Made by a program: the position numbers and the translations under genes. A stretch of DNA of 64,000 nucleotides. Origin: Anaeromyces robustus. Taxonomy: Eukaryota > Neocallimastigomycota > Neocallimastigomycetes > Neocallimastigales > Neocallimastigaceae. Positions 25,239 through 41,676 of this stretch are shown here, piece by piece. The notes under the pieces are model-generated. The model worked only from the letters and a program-made list of their open reading frames with translations, had not been told where the DNA came from and did not search any database. The stretch lies in assembly GCA_002104895.1 (NCBI GenBank), contig MCFG01000297.1:10001-74000 (forward strand), given 5' to 3'. Every line of letters starts with the position of its first letter. The first letter of the stretch is position 1.

Positions 25239-26755
25239 ATGACTATTTCTTATGTAACAGATAATAAAATTAATTATTCAAATATTAAAGTTAAAGAAGA
25301 AAATTTAAATTTACAATATAATTCAGATTTTGTATCTAACAGTCAAATAAATTTAAATATAAAGGAATATTCACTATATATATATGAAAAGTATTTATCA
25401 ATATTTTAATAATTTATTTTTTACATATTGATATATTTATATATATTTTTATAAAACCTTTTTGATAATAATTTTACATCTATACATATATTATTTTTTT
25501 TCTACCTAAATTAAATTTACTTGTAATAAGAAATTAAAACAAAATATATATTAATATATTCCATTTTTATTAAAGTAAAATTCTTTTATGGTATATCCCA
25601 GAGAAGAAAGGTATTATTATTGAAGTTGAAGATTTAGTATTTCATGCAATTTCTTCTTCAGATAATAATACAAAAAGAGAAGGAAATTTTCCATATTTAT
25701 ATATTCAAATTATAATAAATGAAAATTCTATAAAGAATTTAAATGAAATTTCATGTTCGAAATTTGAAAATTTTAAAAATGCAACTGATTCTATAGAAAT
25801 TTATATTATATCTTCAGAGTATAGAAAATGTAAGGAAATTTGTTAATATATATTACAAAATTTATTTTCCTTATTAAGATTAATTAATTATATTTTGTTA
25901 TATTAAAATTAATTTCAATTTATTAAATATGTGTATGTGTATGTGTTTTTAACTATTTTATTTATTAAATAAAATTAATAGTAGAAAACTTGTATGATGA
26001 AATTACAAATTTATTAAATAATTTTGATAATAATACCAAAAATAATGTTAACAATACTGACAATGAAAAAGAAGATAATTTTAAGTTTAATAATAAATTT
26101 GACGATGTTTTATTACAATTAACAAGTGAACATTCACTAAATCCGAAAGGTATAATATTAATAATATATTAATAATATATTGAATAATATTATGTATTGT
26201 TATAGAGTATATTATAATAATATAACATTTTTATTATTATCATTATTATATATTTTTCAATTAAGAGTGGTATTTTGAAGATGTACCTTTTGAAAACATA
26301 AAATTAACGACAGAAGGACAGGTAAATACATATATATTAATATTAATATTAATATATAATAATAAATATTAAAAATTATATTTGTTTATTTATTTATTAT
26401 AATTTATATAAATATTATATAAAGGCTATATCTGATCGTTTAGAAAAAATGCTTGATAATGATAATTATGTAATTATTAGTTTGATTTATAAATATAATA
26501 TAATATAATATAATGTAATATTGAAAAATAAAGTTGAGATTCATTAATTTTTTTTTTTTTCATTAAATGTTATTATATATATATCATTTCATATTTAATA
26601 TAATGATAATATATATCCTTTACTTTTTTTTCTTTTTTTTTTTTTTTTTTTTTTTTGTTATTAAATAGAATTTTGAATCATTCGATATTGATAATATTGA
26701 AAGAAAAGAACTGGAAAGTGAGGTTGGACAATTTGATAATGCAGATGAAGATTAA
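25239..26755 (+). CDS. CLNS1A: pICln (methylosome subunit, Sm chaperone)
   Basis: Six exons, 25239-25390, 25576-25829, 25982-26149, 26266-26321, 26425-26469 and 26669-26755, give 253 residues; human pICln is 237. pICln holds Sm proteins for dimethylation by the PRMT5 complex and for snRNP assembly. The PH-like domain includes YSLYIYENKILLWYIPEKKG and EVEDLVFHAISS, matching GTLYIAESRLSWLD and ISLHAVS in human. The acidic middle is Asn/Asp-rich. The C-terminal half has LTTEGQAISDRLEKML (human LTAEGQATLERLEGML) and ends GQFDNADED (human GQFEDADVDH), which makes the call firm. At exon 3 two AG sites lie three bases apart; only 25982 keeps the frame open. Confidence 0.93.
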
Positions 26756-27182
26756 AAATTACATATATTGTAAATAATTTTAATATTTAAATATTTCATA
26801 TAAATATCATAAAAAATTATAATAATATAATAAATAATTAAAAACTATCACAATATTTGATTAATATTAGCATATATAATTATTTAACTTAATAATATAT
26901 ATTTAATAATAATATAATAATATATTATTATATTTTATGATTATATACAAATCAAAAAAAAAAAAAAAAAAAGAAAAAAAAAAGAAAAAAAAGAAAGAAA
27001 AAAATGTTATACTCATTTTATTATATGTATATATTTACTCATTTTATTATTTATATATTAAATGAAATAAAATCATTTAATTAATAATAATTAAATAAAA
27101 AATTATATTTAATAATTATTATTTTTAATTCAAAAAAAATATGGAATTTTTTATGTATATTTTATTATAAATATATAAGGAG

Positions 27183-27244
<62 letters not shown>

Positions 27245-27377
27245 TATTTTTATTATTATTATTAATATTATTTTTTAAAAATAAATTTAGTCAACATATT
27301 TAAAAATAACATTTTCAAATTATAATTTTTTTTTTTTTTTAAATAATATAATGAATTTCAAGATTAATTGCAGGGAG

Positions 27378-27470
<93 letters not shown>

Positions 27471-27483
27471 CATTATTATTATT

Positions 27484-27556
<73 letters not shown>

Positions 27557-28020
27557 TATTTTTATTATTATTATTATTATTAATATTATTTTATAAAAAT
27601 AAATTTATTAATCTATTTAATATTATAGTTTTTGTTATGAATGAATTTACACCATTTTAATTTAATAAAATAATTTTTATTAATATATTTAATTGGGTTA
27701 TTTATTTATAAAATATTAGTATTAATTATTTATTAAACAATTTTAAACAAATAGTATTAATTAAAAATTTGGATTTAAAATATTCATTCTAAATATATAT
27801 ATATTTTAAAAAAAATCACTTAATATAAATAAATGTAAAAAGAAGATAAAGAAAAAAAATATAAATAAATGTAAAAAGAAGATAAAAAAAATAAAAATAA
27901 AAAAATAAAAAAAAAAAAATAAAATAAAAAAAATAAAATAAAATAATATAATTATAATATTATATAAAATTGTAAAACATTTAAACATTTATTTAAACCA
28001 AATAAATAATTAAAAATAAA
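26756..28020. other. 1.3-kb spacer with trinucleotide tracts
   Basis: Spacer between tandem genes. It holds an A-run cluster (about 26954-27003) and two related ATT tracts (27186-27290 and 27375-27605). The Tyr-only and Leu-only frames over them are artefacts. Confidence 0.7.
27178..27605. repeat. Duplicated ATT tract with shared flanks
   Basis: Two ATT arrays share the left flank GGAGATTTATT (27180, 27375) and the right flank TTAATATTATTTT followed by AAAAATAAATTTA. This suggests segmental duplication of the whole tract. The second copy is much longer and contains three ATC interruptions. Confidence 0.8.
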
Positions 28021-28698
28021 ATGAAAATTTTTAAACTTCATAATATATTAGTTTTACTACTTTTATTAATATTTCTTTGTAGTAATATTTCATGTGAAAA
28101 CTTAACCAAAGAAAATATATTACAATTGACTCCCCAAAAATGTACAGAAGATGAAGAATGTTCTAGTGGAATTCCTTGTTATAAAAATATTTGCCGTAGA
28201 ATATTTTATTGTCATGATAATGATTGTATAGAAAAAACAAAGGAAATGTCTTTTAATGAAACCATCACAAAAGATAATTATTTAGATTCCAAAACTACAG
28301 ATTTAATTTTAGAATCTTGCCCTGAAGAATTAAGAAATATGGAAAAATGCTTTACAAGATTTTGTAATGATAATATTAATTGTTTTAGTAATATATGTAG
28401 TAATAATACCTGTATCGCTAATAATGCTTTTGTAACCTATGAATGTCTATTAAATTCTGATAATTCTGGATATTATTGTACCAAACCATCGTTTGAAAAA
28501 TGTGAAAAAGATAAAGAATGTGATCCTGGATTTTGTAATGATGATCATGTATGTAGTTATGAAAAAAGACCTTACCTATTTTATGGTTTGCTAAAATTAT
28601 TTGCAATATTAATTGGTGCTGTTATTATGATTATAATCCTTATTATATTATTACATAAATGCTATAGAAAAAAAGATAAATCGAAAAATATAAACTAA
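28021..28698 (+). CDS. Cys-rich type I membrane protein, unknown function
   Basis: A single exon of 225 residues. A signal peptide (about 1-24, core LVLLLLLIFLCSNIS) precedes an ectodomain of about 160 residues with roughly 18 cysteines. These occur in repeated patterns such as CTEDEECSSGIPCYKNIC, CFSNICSNNTC and CEKDKECDPGFCNDDHVC. The pattern C-x4-5-C-x3-6-C-x4-C resembles small disulfide modules of the EB or colipase-like type, but I cannot assign a family. One transmembrane helix (about 189-211) and a short Lys-rich cytosolic tail follow. Four or five NxT/NxS sites suggest glycosylation. Topology is that of a cell-surface protein; its role is unknown. Confidence 0.8.
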   Translation: MKIFKLHNILVLLLLLIFLCSNISCENLTKENILQLTPQKCTEDEECSSGIPCYKNICRRIFYCHDNDCIEKTKEMSFNETITKDNYLDSKTTDLILESCPEELRNMEKCFTRFCNDNINCFSNICSNNTCIANNAFVTYECLLNSDNSGYYCTKPSFEKCEKDKECDPGFCNDDHVCSYEKRPYLFYGLLKLFAILIGAVIMIIILIILLHKCYRKKDKSKNIN

Positions 28699-29956
28699 TT
28701 ATTAGATTAAATATAAAAAATAATTATTTTAAAGAATTTATGTTAAAAATATTATTTATATAAAAATGAATAATATTTAATTTATTAAACTAGTATAAAA
28801 TTAATATACAATATGATATTAAAAGTTTTAAGATATTTTTTAAAAAAAAAAATAATTAAAATTATTTAATACATATTTAAAAATAAAGTTATAATTTTAA
28901 AAATAATTAACAATTTTAATGTATAAATTATATAACTAATTATTTTTAAATGTTAAAATTAAAAAAAAAAAAAAAGCTATTAAATATTTATCTCAAATAA
29001 ATTAAAATATTCGTTTTAATATTGTTTTTATATAAAATGTAATAGAAAATTTGTTTTTATTTATTAATTTATTACTATTGATTCAAATTTTTTTATATTA
29101 TTTGTTTTATTCATATTTCTATTTTATTTATTTATTTATTTATTTATTAATTTTTTTTAAATAACTTTAATGCATTTTTATTATTATTTTATATGTACTT
29201 TAAACTTAATAAATAAAAATTCATTAATAAATAATATTTGGAATTATATTTTATTTCATTTCTTGTCACATAAAAAAAAAAAAATCTATTATTGATATAA
29301 TTTTAAAAAATGTTTATAAATATCATTTATAATTACTATTTTAAAAATTTTATATTAAATTTTCTACCTTTTCGATTAAATAGTAATATTATTATTAACA
29401 AATAAACTATTATTGAGTATAGCCATTAATTATTTTATTTTTAGTATATTTAAAATATTTTATTATTAACTTTTATTTACTAAATTATAATTATTTCAAC
29501 TACTTAATTGATATAATAATTTTAATTGATAATATTTATCATAAATAAATATTATCATAAATATTTTATCCTTTTTTTATCATAAATATGAGAATATAAT
29601 GATATTTTGTAGTTTTCATTATCATTATTGACAAAATAAAAATAATAATAAAAAAAAATCTAATGAAATATGTAAAGTTTGTAATATTATTGTTAAATCA
29701 TGAAATTAATATTATTAGTATTTTTTTTTATCAATATTTTTTATTTAGTTTTTTATTTACATCATTTAACATTATTTGTAATTGATATTAATGATAGTGT
29801 GGTGTATCTATTTTTAAAAATTTCGTTAAATATTAGAGTATAATATAAATATTAAATAATATTCAGAACATGATAATAATAAAACAGTAATAAATATAAA
29901 TAATCTAAAAAAGGTCATTAGTATTAATTAATATTTAGTAGCTTGTAACAAATATA

Positions 29957-30033
29957 ATAACATTTAATTAATTAATTAATGATAACAAATTTGAATAGTA
30001 ATTTAATTAATTAATTAATTAATTAAATGTTAT
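29957..30033. repeat. 24-bp inverted repeat, 29-bp loop
   Basis: The left arm (29957-29980) begins ATAACATTTAATTAATTAAT. The right arm (30010-30033) is its reverse complement and ends TTAAATGTTAT. Much of the arm is the self-complementary TTAA repeat, so chance is a real possibility. Confidence 0.6.
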
Positions 30034-30878
30034 AATTATTATTAATTATTTAATTAATAAGTATTACAACAAAAAGGAAAAAAAAAAAAAAAGTTAAAAT
30101 AAAAAAAAAAAAAATTGATAAAAAAAAAAAGGTAATTAAAAATGTATTTTATAAGCTTTATTGGATTTAATTAATATCTTTACAGGTGATCATTAATTAA
30201 TTGTATATAGTGGCCGCATAAAGATAAAAAAATATGATAATAAAAGTAATAGTATATCTACAAATTTTTATAAGATAACTACAAATTCTATATGATAAGA
30301 ATTCATGATGATGAATTATTATTATAAAATTTACTTACATTTTGCAAACATATGTGCTATATGAAGAAAAATTATTTATTTTTTATTCTTATTATATATA
30401 TATATATTGTAATATAAATAAATACAAAATATTTCTATTTATTTCTATTTATATATTGACATATATATAAATTTTATTTGTAAATATTATTATTTTGGGT
30501 GTAAACATTTCTTAAAATTAATAAATGTATGATTCATTATTATTATAAAATAATTATAAAAATACTAACAAAAAAACTTAGTATATTATGGGGAATAATT
30601 ATATATACAGAATTATTAAAAAAAAATTATAATATTATTAATTAATAAACTTTTGTATTTAATAAACTTTAATTATACCTTAGGATAAATTAAATTACAT
30701 ATAAAGTATATTTATTATAATGAATTTATATATATATATTATATATAAACAATATAATATTTAGATATTTATATAGAAATAAATATTAGTAATAGTAATG
30801 AAAATATTAAAATAATTAGATTCATTTTTTTATTTTTACAAAATAATTTAAATGTTTTAATTTTTATTTAATTAATTG

Positions 30879-30909
<31 letters not shown>

Positions 30910-31789
30910 TGTTTATTTGTATTTTGGTTAGTTTAGTTGATTTTTGATTATTATTTTATTTTTATTTCTTTTATTTTAAACTTTTTTTTTTTTAGTTTAA
31001 CTTTTTCTTATTACTTTTTTAATTTAATAAATCTATGTAAAAGTAACATAAAATTTAATTTATTTTTTCTTAGAATTTTTATTTTAAAGAATAAATATAG
31101 TTCATATGACACAAGTTTAAGCTTATAAATCTGTATTATAATAATTTTAACTTATAAAGTTTAATTAAAATTTATATTTTTATCCAATGAATTCTTAACT
31201 TATATGGGTTAGCTGAAACTTTAAAATAAAATTTTGGCTTCAAAAAACTTTTTTCTCTATTTTAAAATTTACCAAAAAGTATTATATCTAATAAAAACTT
31301 ACAATATAAAATATATATATTAATGAGTACATTCATATATTACAATATAATGTAAATATATTTATATATTAATTTTATATATTAATTTTAAAATTTTATT
31401 ATTTAAGATTTAATATATAAAATAATTTTTTTTAAAAAATGGATATTTATTATTACCAATTTTTTTTTTCATTTTAAAACCTGCACAGAAATGCATTTTC
31501 TATTTTAACTTTAAAAAAAAAAACTATTGGGCAATATAATTAATAAAAAATAATATATATCATCATATATTATTATATATTATATAAGTTAAGTTTGATT
31601 AATTTATATAATTAACTTATATAATTAATTTATTAATTAATTGTATATATGTATGATACTATATAATTAAATAATAATAATTGAATATAATAAAATCTAA
31701 TGAAATGTAATATTTGAGAATATAATTTATTATATAATAATATATATTATTATTGATATAATTTTTAGAATAATTATTATTATAATTAA

Positions 31790-31858
31790 TAAATAAATAA
31801 ATAAATAATAAATAAATAAATAATAAATAATAAATAATAAATAATAAATAATAAATAA

Positions 31859-31901
<43 letters not shown>

Positions 31902-32102
31902 AAAATTAAATAATTAAATATAGTCTTTCTATAGTCTATTTCTTTATTAGTTTTATATTAATAATAAACAAATATAAAAAATATTAAATATATAAATAAT
32001 ATAAAAGAAGAAAATAAATAAATGAATTAGTGAATAATAATAAATAAATAATATGATAATAAATAAATAAATATTTAAATAAATAAATAAATAATATGAT
32101 AA

Positions 32103-32133
<31 letters not shown>

Positions 32134-32138
32134 AGGTA
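31790..32138. repeat. AAAT tetranucleotide tracts
   Basis: Two AAAT-rich arrays (31790-31905 and 32040-32138) are separated by about 130 bp of unrelated A/T sequence. Confidence 0.9.
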
Positions 32139-34242
32139 AGTAAATATAAAAAATATGTATATATATAATATGTGATAAATAAATAATTTATTCTTATTAT
32201 TAGTAAAGTAATACAAATTGAATAGTTATGTTTTTAACAATGTACTAAATAAAATACATTTTGTTTTAAAAAAGATAATACTATTAAAATATTTCAAAAT
32301 AAGTTAATTTTAATTTAACATTTATTTTTTAATTTATTTAATAAATGTTAAAATTATTTTTTTAAAAAAAAAAACACTAAAATATAAAACTAAAATTATA
32401 TTATTACATATATTTACATATATATTATAATATATTATAATAAATAATATATTCATTAGTCAATTATTTTAATATATTTATGTTTATATTTAAAAATATA
32501 TTTATTATTAATACTAATATAAATTATCACAAGTTATTATTAATATTATTAATTAATAATTATGGATATTAAATTTTACTAAGTCTTTATGGAAGGTAAT
32601 TAATATATAATAAAAATGTAAAAAAAAAAAAGTCCATTTAAAAACTTTTTATTATTATTTATGATATGTATTATATAATATTTATATATTTATATTTATG
32701 TATATTGTTTTTATTATCATAATATTATTAATAAAGTAAATGAATAATAATTATTTAATGAAGAATTTTTTTAAAATAAATGAATAAAAGAAACATATTA
32801 ATTTTTTTTTTTACATTCTAATAAATTTCATAATAATTAAACTTTTTAACTAATTTAATTAATTTCTTTTGTTGGCATATTTTTAAAATTTATAAATAAA
32901 GACAATTTTCTTCAACATTAAATATATTTCTTTTTTTAAAAAATTGCAAATTTTAAATCTTTTTAAATTTCACTTATTTTATTATTTACTAATATATATA
33001 AAATTAAATGAAAAGATTTATAAACATAAGAGGATACATAATAAAAATATTAAAAATTAAATATTAAGAGTAAAAAAAAAAAAAGAATAACTGTTAAGAA
33101 ACAGTTTTATTTTTAATATAATACTTTTTTATAGAAAGTTTAAAATATATAGATTACTCTAAATAAAGCATAAAACAACAGCAATAATAATAAATATAAT
33201 AAACTATTAACTATTTTTTTTTATTTAAATCGTTTTTATAATCAAAATAGCTTGAAGAAATGTTGAATTTTAATTTGAAAAATATTAAATAATAGTAAAT
33301 TAAACATTTTTTAAAACTAGTATTGTAATTATTCTTCAAAAGAATAAATTAATAAGAAAAAGTATTTACATAATTTAAGTAGCTCAATATATAAAGAAAA
33401 AGATTTTCATATAATTTATTTTTTACATATATAAAAAGAAACAAATATTACATAAAAAAAATACAAAATAAAATAAAAGATAAATAAATAAAACAAAAAC
33501 AAAAGACAAATAAATAAAATATATAAAATAAATAAAATAAAATAATAAAAATAAACAAGAAAATAAAAACAATAATTAAACAAATAAAATAAAACTTAAT
33601 ATATAAAATACTATTAAAAAGAAATAAAATAAGAAAAATAATTTTAACGTTTAAAAAGATATATAAAAGAAGGGTGGAAGAAAATATAAATTAAGAATAG
33701 TGTTTAGGTTGTGATTTTTTTTTTTATTTTTTTTTTTACTATTTTTTAATTTTTTTTTTTTAAAAAAAAAATTAAATATTTATAATATATATATTATTTT
33801 ACTATATATCTCTTTTATTCCTTTTTTTTTTAAATAATTTATTTTATTAATTAATATTTTAATAATATTTTAAACTATTTTTCATTTATCACATTACTAT
33901 TTTTTCACTTTTATAATATTATATGTCAAATATTATTAACTAATATAATTTATTACTTAACTTTTTAATTAGTATTAAAGTATAATAGATAACTTATAAT
34001 GTAGTACATATATTTTTCATATTTCAAATATTAAAATATATCATTAAAATAGTTAATAATATTAATATACTATTTAAATATTAAACGAAACAAACAATTT
34101 TCAATTAAAATTAAGAGATTATATTTAAATCTATATAATATATATATTCAAAAAAAAAAAAAAAATAAATAAAATAAAATAAAAATAAAAAAGAGAATAA
34201 TAAATATTATTATTATTGAAACTTCACCCATCAAGAAAGGAA

Positions 34243-34274
<32 letters not shown>

Positions 34275-34528
34275 TTAAATAATTAATTTAATATTTCATT
34301 TAATTCATAAAATAAAATAAAATAAAATAAAAATATATATATATATATATTTTTAAAAATTATTAGTTAAATAATTAAAAATTAAATTATTTAAAGATCA
34401 TTATTTATAATAATAATAAATTAATATAAAGATATTTAATAATAAAGTAATATAAATTATTATTTATAAAAACTGATATTAAATTTAAATTCAATTCCAA
34501 AAAAAAAATAAAAAATAAAAAATAAAAA

Positions 34529-37230
<2,702 letters not shown>

Positions 37231-38497
37231 TTACATATAAATATATTTATTTATTATTGAAATTAATAGATAATTTAATATTAATAGATGTAAATAAAAA
37301 GAGATATTTTTTTTTTTTATTATTAAAATAAAAAAAAAAATCTTTCTTTATATATAAAAAGTTAAATATCAATTAAAATGATATTTTTTTTTTTTAAGAA
37401 TTATCTATTTTTTTATTTATTTCAAAATAATTATATATATGAAACTAAGAATAATTCTAAAAAATATAAAATATGTTAAAATACTTTTTTTTAATCTCGT
37501 TATATTATTCCTTTATATTTATTTGAAAGTAGTATTTAATTTTCTTTTAGTGGTTTAAAAGAATGTATTATATAAATATATATGGGAAATTATAAAAATA
37601 ATAACAAAACAAAAACAAAAACAAAAAAAAAAAAACAAAAAAAAAAACAAAAAAACAAAAAAACAAAAAAAAACAAAACAAAAACAAAAACAAACAAAAA
37701 AAAATCAAAAAAAAAAATCAAAACTAAAAAATAAAAAACAAAACAAAAAACAAAAAACAAAAAACAAAAAAAAAAATACTAATAATAATAAAACAAAATA
37801 TCAAAACCAAAACAAACATAAAAAAAAAACACTATCTATTCTATATAATTTATATTCAAATAATCGAAATAATTACATTTTTATCATTATTAAATATCTT
37901 CAATTTTACATTTAATTTATATATATAAATATTTAAAGTAAAAAAATAATTAAATATACAAACAAACAAAAAATAAAAATAAAAGGAAAAAAGAACATAA
38001 TTATTTATTTATTTCATCATTATATTTTTGTATGTATTATTGATAATACATACATTTATGTAAGTTATTTATGAGATGAAATTAAAAAAAATTACAGATT
38101 CATATTATATATTTATCATAAATTTATACCCTTAAAAAAAAATTATTAAAAAAAATCATATAAAAACAAATATATAAAGTAATTTTTGATAAATCTTTAT
38201 ATAATTGTTTTAAATAATAAAACAAAAAACAAGCCAACCATTAATAACAAAACAAAAACTAAAACTAAAACAAAGAAGAACAAAAAAATAAAAAACGAAC
38301 CTCATTAGAAAATAATTAATATGACTTTTTTTTTTTATTTAATATTAATATTAATAAAGATATAATTATTAAATAAAAAATTTGTTATTTATAACAATAA
38401 TAAACCAAAGAAAATAAATAATTATAATTAATATTGAAAATAAATAAATAAATAAATTATTTCAAAGTATTAAAAAATAAAATTACAGATTATGTAT

Positions 38498-38528
<31 letters not shown>

Positions 38529-38768
38529 AATTATTCATTATTATTCTTTATTAATATATATATATATATATATATATATTTGCTTTTTTTATTTCATATG
38601 TTTGTTTATTTATTTTGAAATCATTAATTCATAAATTTGATTTTTATTTATCTTATTATTTCATCTTTTTTTTTATATTCTCTCTTATTATCGTTCTGAA
38701 TTTTATTAATATAATTATTATAGAATGATTTTTTATATTATATATTTTACCATATATAAAAATCTTAC

Positions 38769-38818
<50 letters not shown>

Positions 38819-39009
38819 TTATAGTTGTTACTCTTTATGTTTAATTCTATCTTAAATATGATCGATTTTTTATTATAATAAATAATGATCGATCTTTTTG
38901 TTTATAATATATATTATAAATATATATTATATTATAAAATGATTAATTATGTTTTTTTTTTTTTTTTTTTTCTCGAAAAAAATAATAAATGGTCAACAAT
39001 ATTTAATAA

Positions 39010-39056
<47 letters not shown>

Positions 39057-39397
39057 AAAGAGTAATAAATTTTTTATAATTATATTTTTTGTTTATTATG
39101 ATTATTATCTTTTTTTTTTTATTTTATTTATTTTTTTATATTATTTTAAATTTTAAATGATAGATAAATATTTATTTATATTTTATATTATATATATTTT
39201 ATATTATTATTTTTTGAATAAATAATTTGATATTTTAGTTTATATAATAATATATATTATATATATCATATTATCATATTATTAATTATTTATATATATA
39301 TATATAATTTATTTTACTTTTATATATATATTTTTTTTCTTCTACTTTAAACAATCTATATTATTTCTCTTTAAACTTTATAGAGTTCCTTTTCCTA

Positions 39398-39456
<59 letters not shown>

Positions 39457-39668
39457 TGTTTGCTTTTTTTTATTTATCTTATTTGATTTTACTTTTTTAT
39501 TTTTAATTTTGTATATATTTTTTTTTTTTTGTTAAATTAAAATAATTAAATATATGTAATATATATAATTAAAAAAATTTTTTAAAAAATATTAACAAGG
39601 AGATAAAAAAAAATTATATTAAATAATTCATATAATGATTAATATGAATTTTTAAGCTTTTTTCTTAT
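37231..39668. other. 2.4-kb spacer between convergent genes
   Basis: Spacer with an A-run/C tract (37590-37830), TA tracts (38556-38580, 38785-38813), poly-T (38502-38528, 38953-38970), AAAT (39006-39057) and TTA (39399-39452) repeats. No gene is seen. Confidence 0.65.
37590..37830. repeat. A-run/C tract (AAAAC-like)
   Basis: About 240 bp made almost only of A and C on this strand, as runs of 3-10 A separated by single C. It is a strongly strand-asymmetric tract. Confidence 0.9.
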
Positions 39669-41637
39669 TTATTGTTGTTTGCATTCTGGAGTTTGAGTAT
39701 TTGGTTCATTTAAGGCCTAAATGAATAAAAATTTTTTTAAATTTTATTTATACAAATAATATTAAGTTAATTAATAAATAAATTTATAATAATAACAATA
39801 TCATTTTATCATTTATATATATACCTTGGCGTTATCGGCATCATCATCGTCATCATCATCATCTTCATCATCTTCATCGTCATAACCATCGTATTCATCA
39901 GAATCGAAATCAGCTTCTTCAAACTCTAAAGCTTTACCAGTGAACCAATCAACAGCGTATGGAATAATTTTGTCCTTTATTATTTCACCAACTTCGTAAT
40001 CGGCTTCTAATTTGTTATCTAATTCTTGCATCTATTTTAATTTACAATTTATAATTTATAATTTAATTATATATATAATTTTTAATTAAACTCATTAATA
40101 TTGATAAATAATAAACAATAAATAATATTTAAAATAAAAATATTCATTTAACATTTATATATTTATATATTTAATTTGCTATATTTATTAAAAACATTTA
40201 TTTACTTCATCTTCATCCATTTCAAGAGCTTCGTCATCTGGAATAACTGGTGGGTTGAAGAAAGAGAAGAATGTTTCAGCTGGAATAGTTCTCTTAATAA
40301 TACGAGTTTGATTGGTACCCTTTCTTCTTTGTTTTTTAGTTTCAACAGTAACAGTTAAATTCTTGCCTTCATTCCAGTGAATATCACAACTATTTATTTA
40401 TTTATTTTTAAATAATCAATAATAATTGTATTATATATATTTATAAATAATCATTTAAACAAATAAATTAATAAATTTTTATTAATATACATTTTCAATA
40501 AGTAAAATAATTATGTATATGATATATCATAATATAAAAAGAATTACCCTTCAGCTTTTCCATCAATAATATTTCCGTAATCGCCAGTGTTTTCTAATCT
40601 GTAAACTTTAGTAAGAACAGTATCTGGGAAGTAATCGTTTTTATCGAAGAAGAAAGATAATTTGAAACCCTATTTATTTAAAAAAAAAAAAAAAAGATAC
40701 AAGTACATGTATAAATCATTAATATTAATTTTAATTATTATACTTACATATGTTTATTATAAAATATAAAATATATATTTATAATTCATAATTCATAACT
40801 TACTTCAGAATCATCTAAGTAACTTAACTGAATATCAGTTAAAGCCTTTAATGGTTCTTCATCTCTTTCAGTAATTAATTCAGAAATAGTTGGGTTAGTC
40901 TTTAAACAAGTTAACCAGAATTCTGGAATACCACTAACTGGATCAGCAGATGGTTTTTCTTCTTTTTTTTCTTCAGTCTTTTCATCTAAATCCTAATGAT
41001 GTTATTTAATAATAGTCATAATTAGTTAATTATTAAATATTAAATTAAAATTATTTTATTTTATTCTATTTTCGGTCTAGTTTATTATTATATATGTATT
41101 ATTGGTTTATTTTTTTTTTATTAAAATGATAAATATTATAAAAATTACTTCATCCATATCACTGTCTTCTCTTTCACATTCAGCGTCAGTTGGTTCAACT
41201 TTACCATTAACAATAGAAGAACGCTATAATAAAAAAAAGTTAATAAATTTTTAAAATGAATAAATGAATAAATATAAAAAACATTATTTATAATTAATAT
41301 ATTATAATATATGTTAATATTATTTCAGTATAAAATATATATATAAAAATAACTATAAAAATAATTACTTTGTCGAATAATGGTTGATAGAGTTTTAAGT
41401 ATTTCTTTTCTAATTCAGCTAATTCAGCTCTGTATTCTTTTTCGTATTTTAATTGTTCAGACTAAAATAATTAAAAAATTAATAAAAAATTTTATGAACA
41501 AAATTTATTTAAAAATATATATATATTAAGAAAAAAAATATATAAATAACTTACTTGAATATTCTTTAAAGCCTTAATTCTTCTTTTTACTATATATGAG
41601 TAATATTTAAATATATAAAAAATATTTATTTATTAAT

Positions 41638-41676
<39 letters not shown>

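Larger units (their letters stand above)
28699..34528. other. 5.8-kb A/T spacer
   Basis: A long gene-free stretch. It holds a 24-bp inverted repeat (29957-29980 with 30010-30033), a T run (about 30880-30910), AAAT tracts (31790-31905, 32040-32138), A/C-interrupted runs and TAA repeats (34240-34273). Slightly more complex patches at about 30160-30360 and 31180-31260 show no coding frame that I can support. Confidence 0.65.

Noticed and set aside
27351-27596. Poly-Tyr and poly-Leu frames
   Set aside because: They are readings of an ATT array in different frames.
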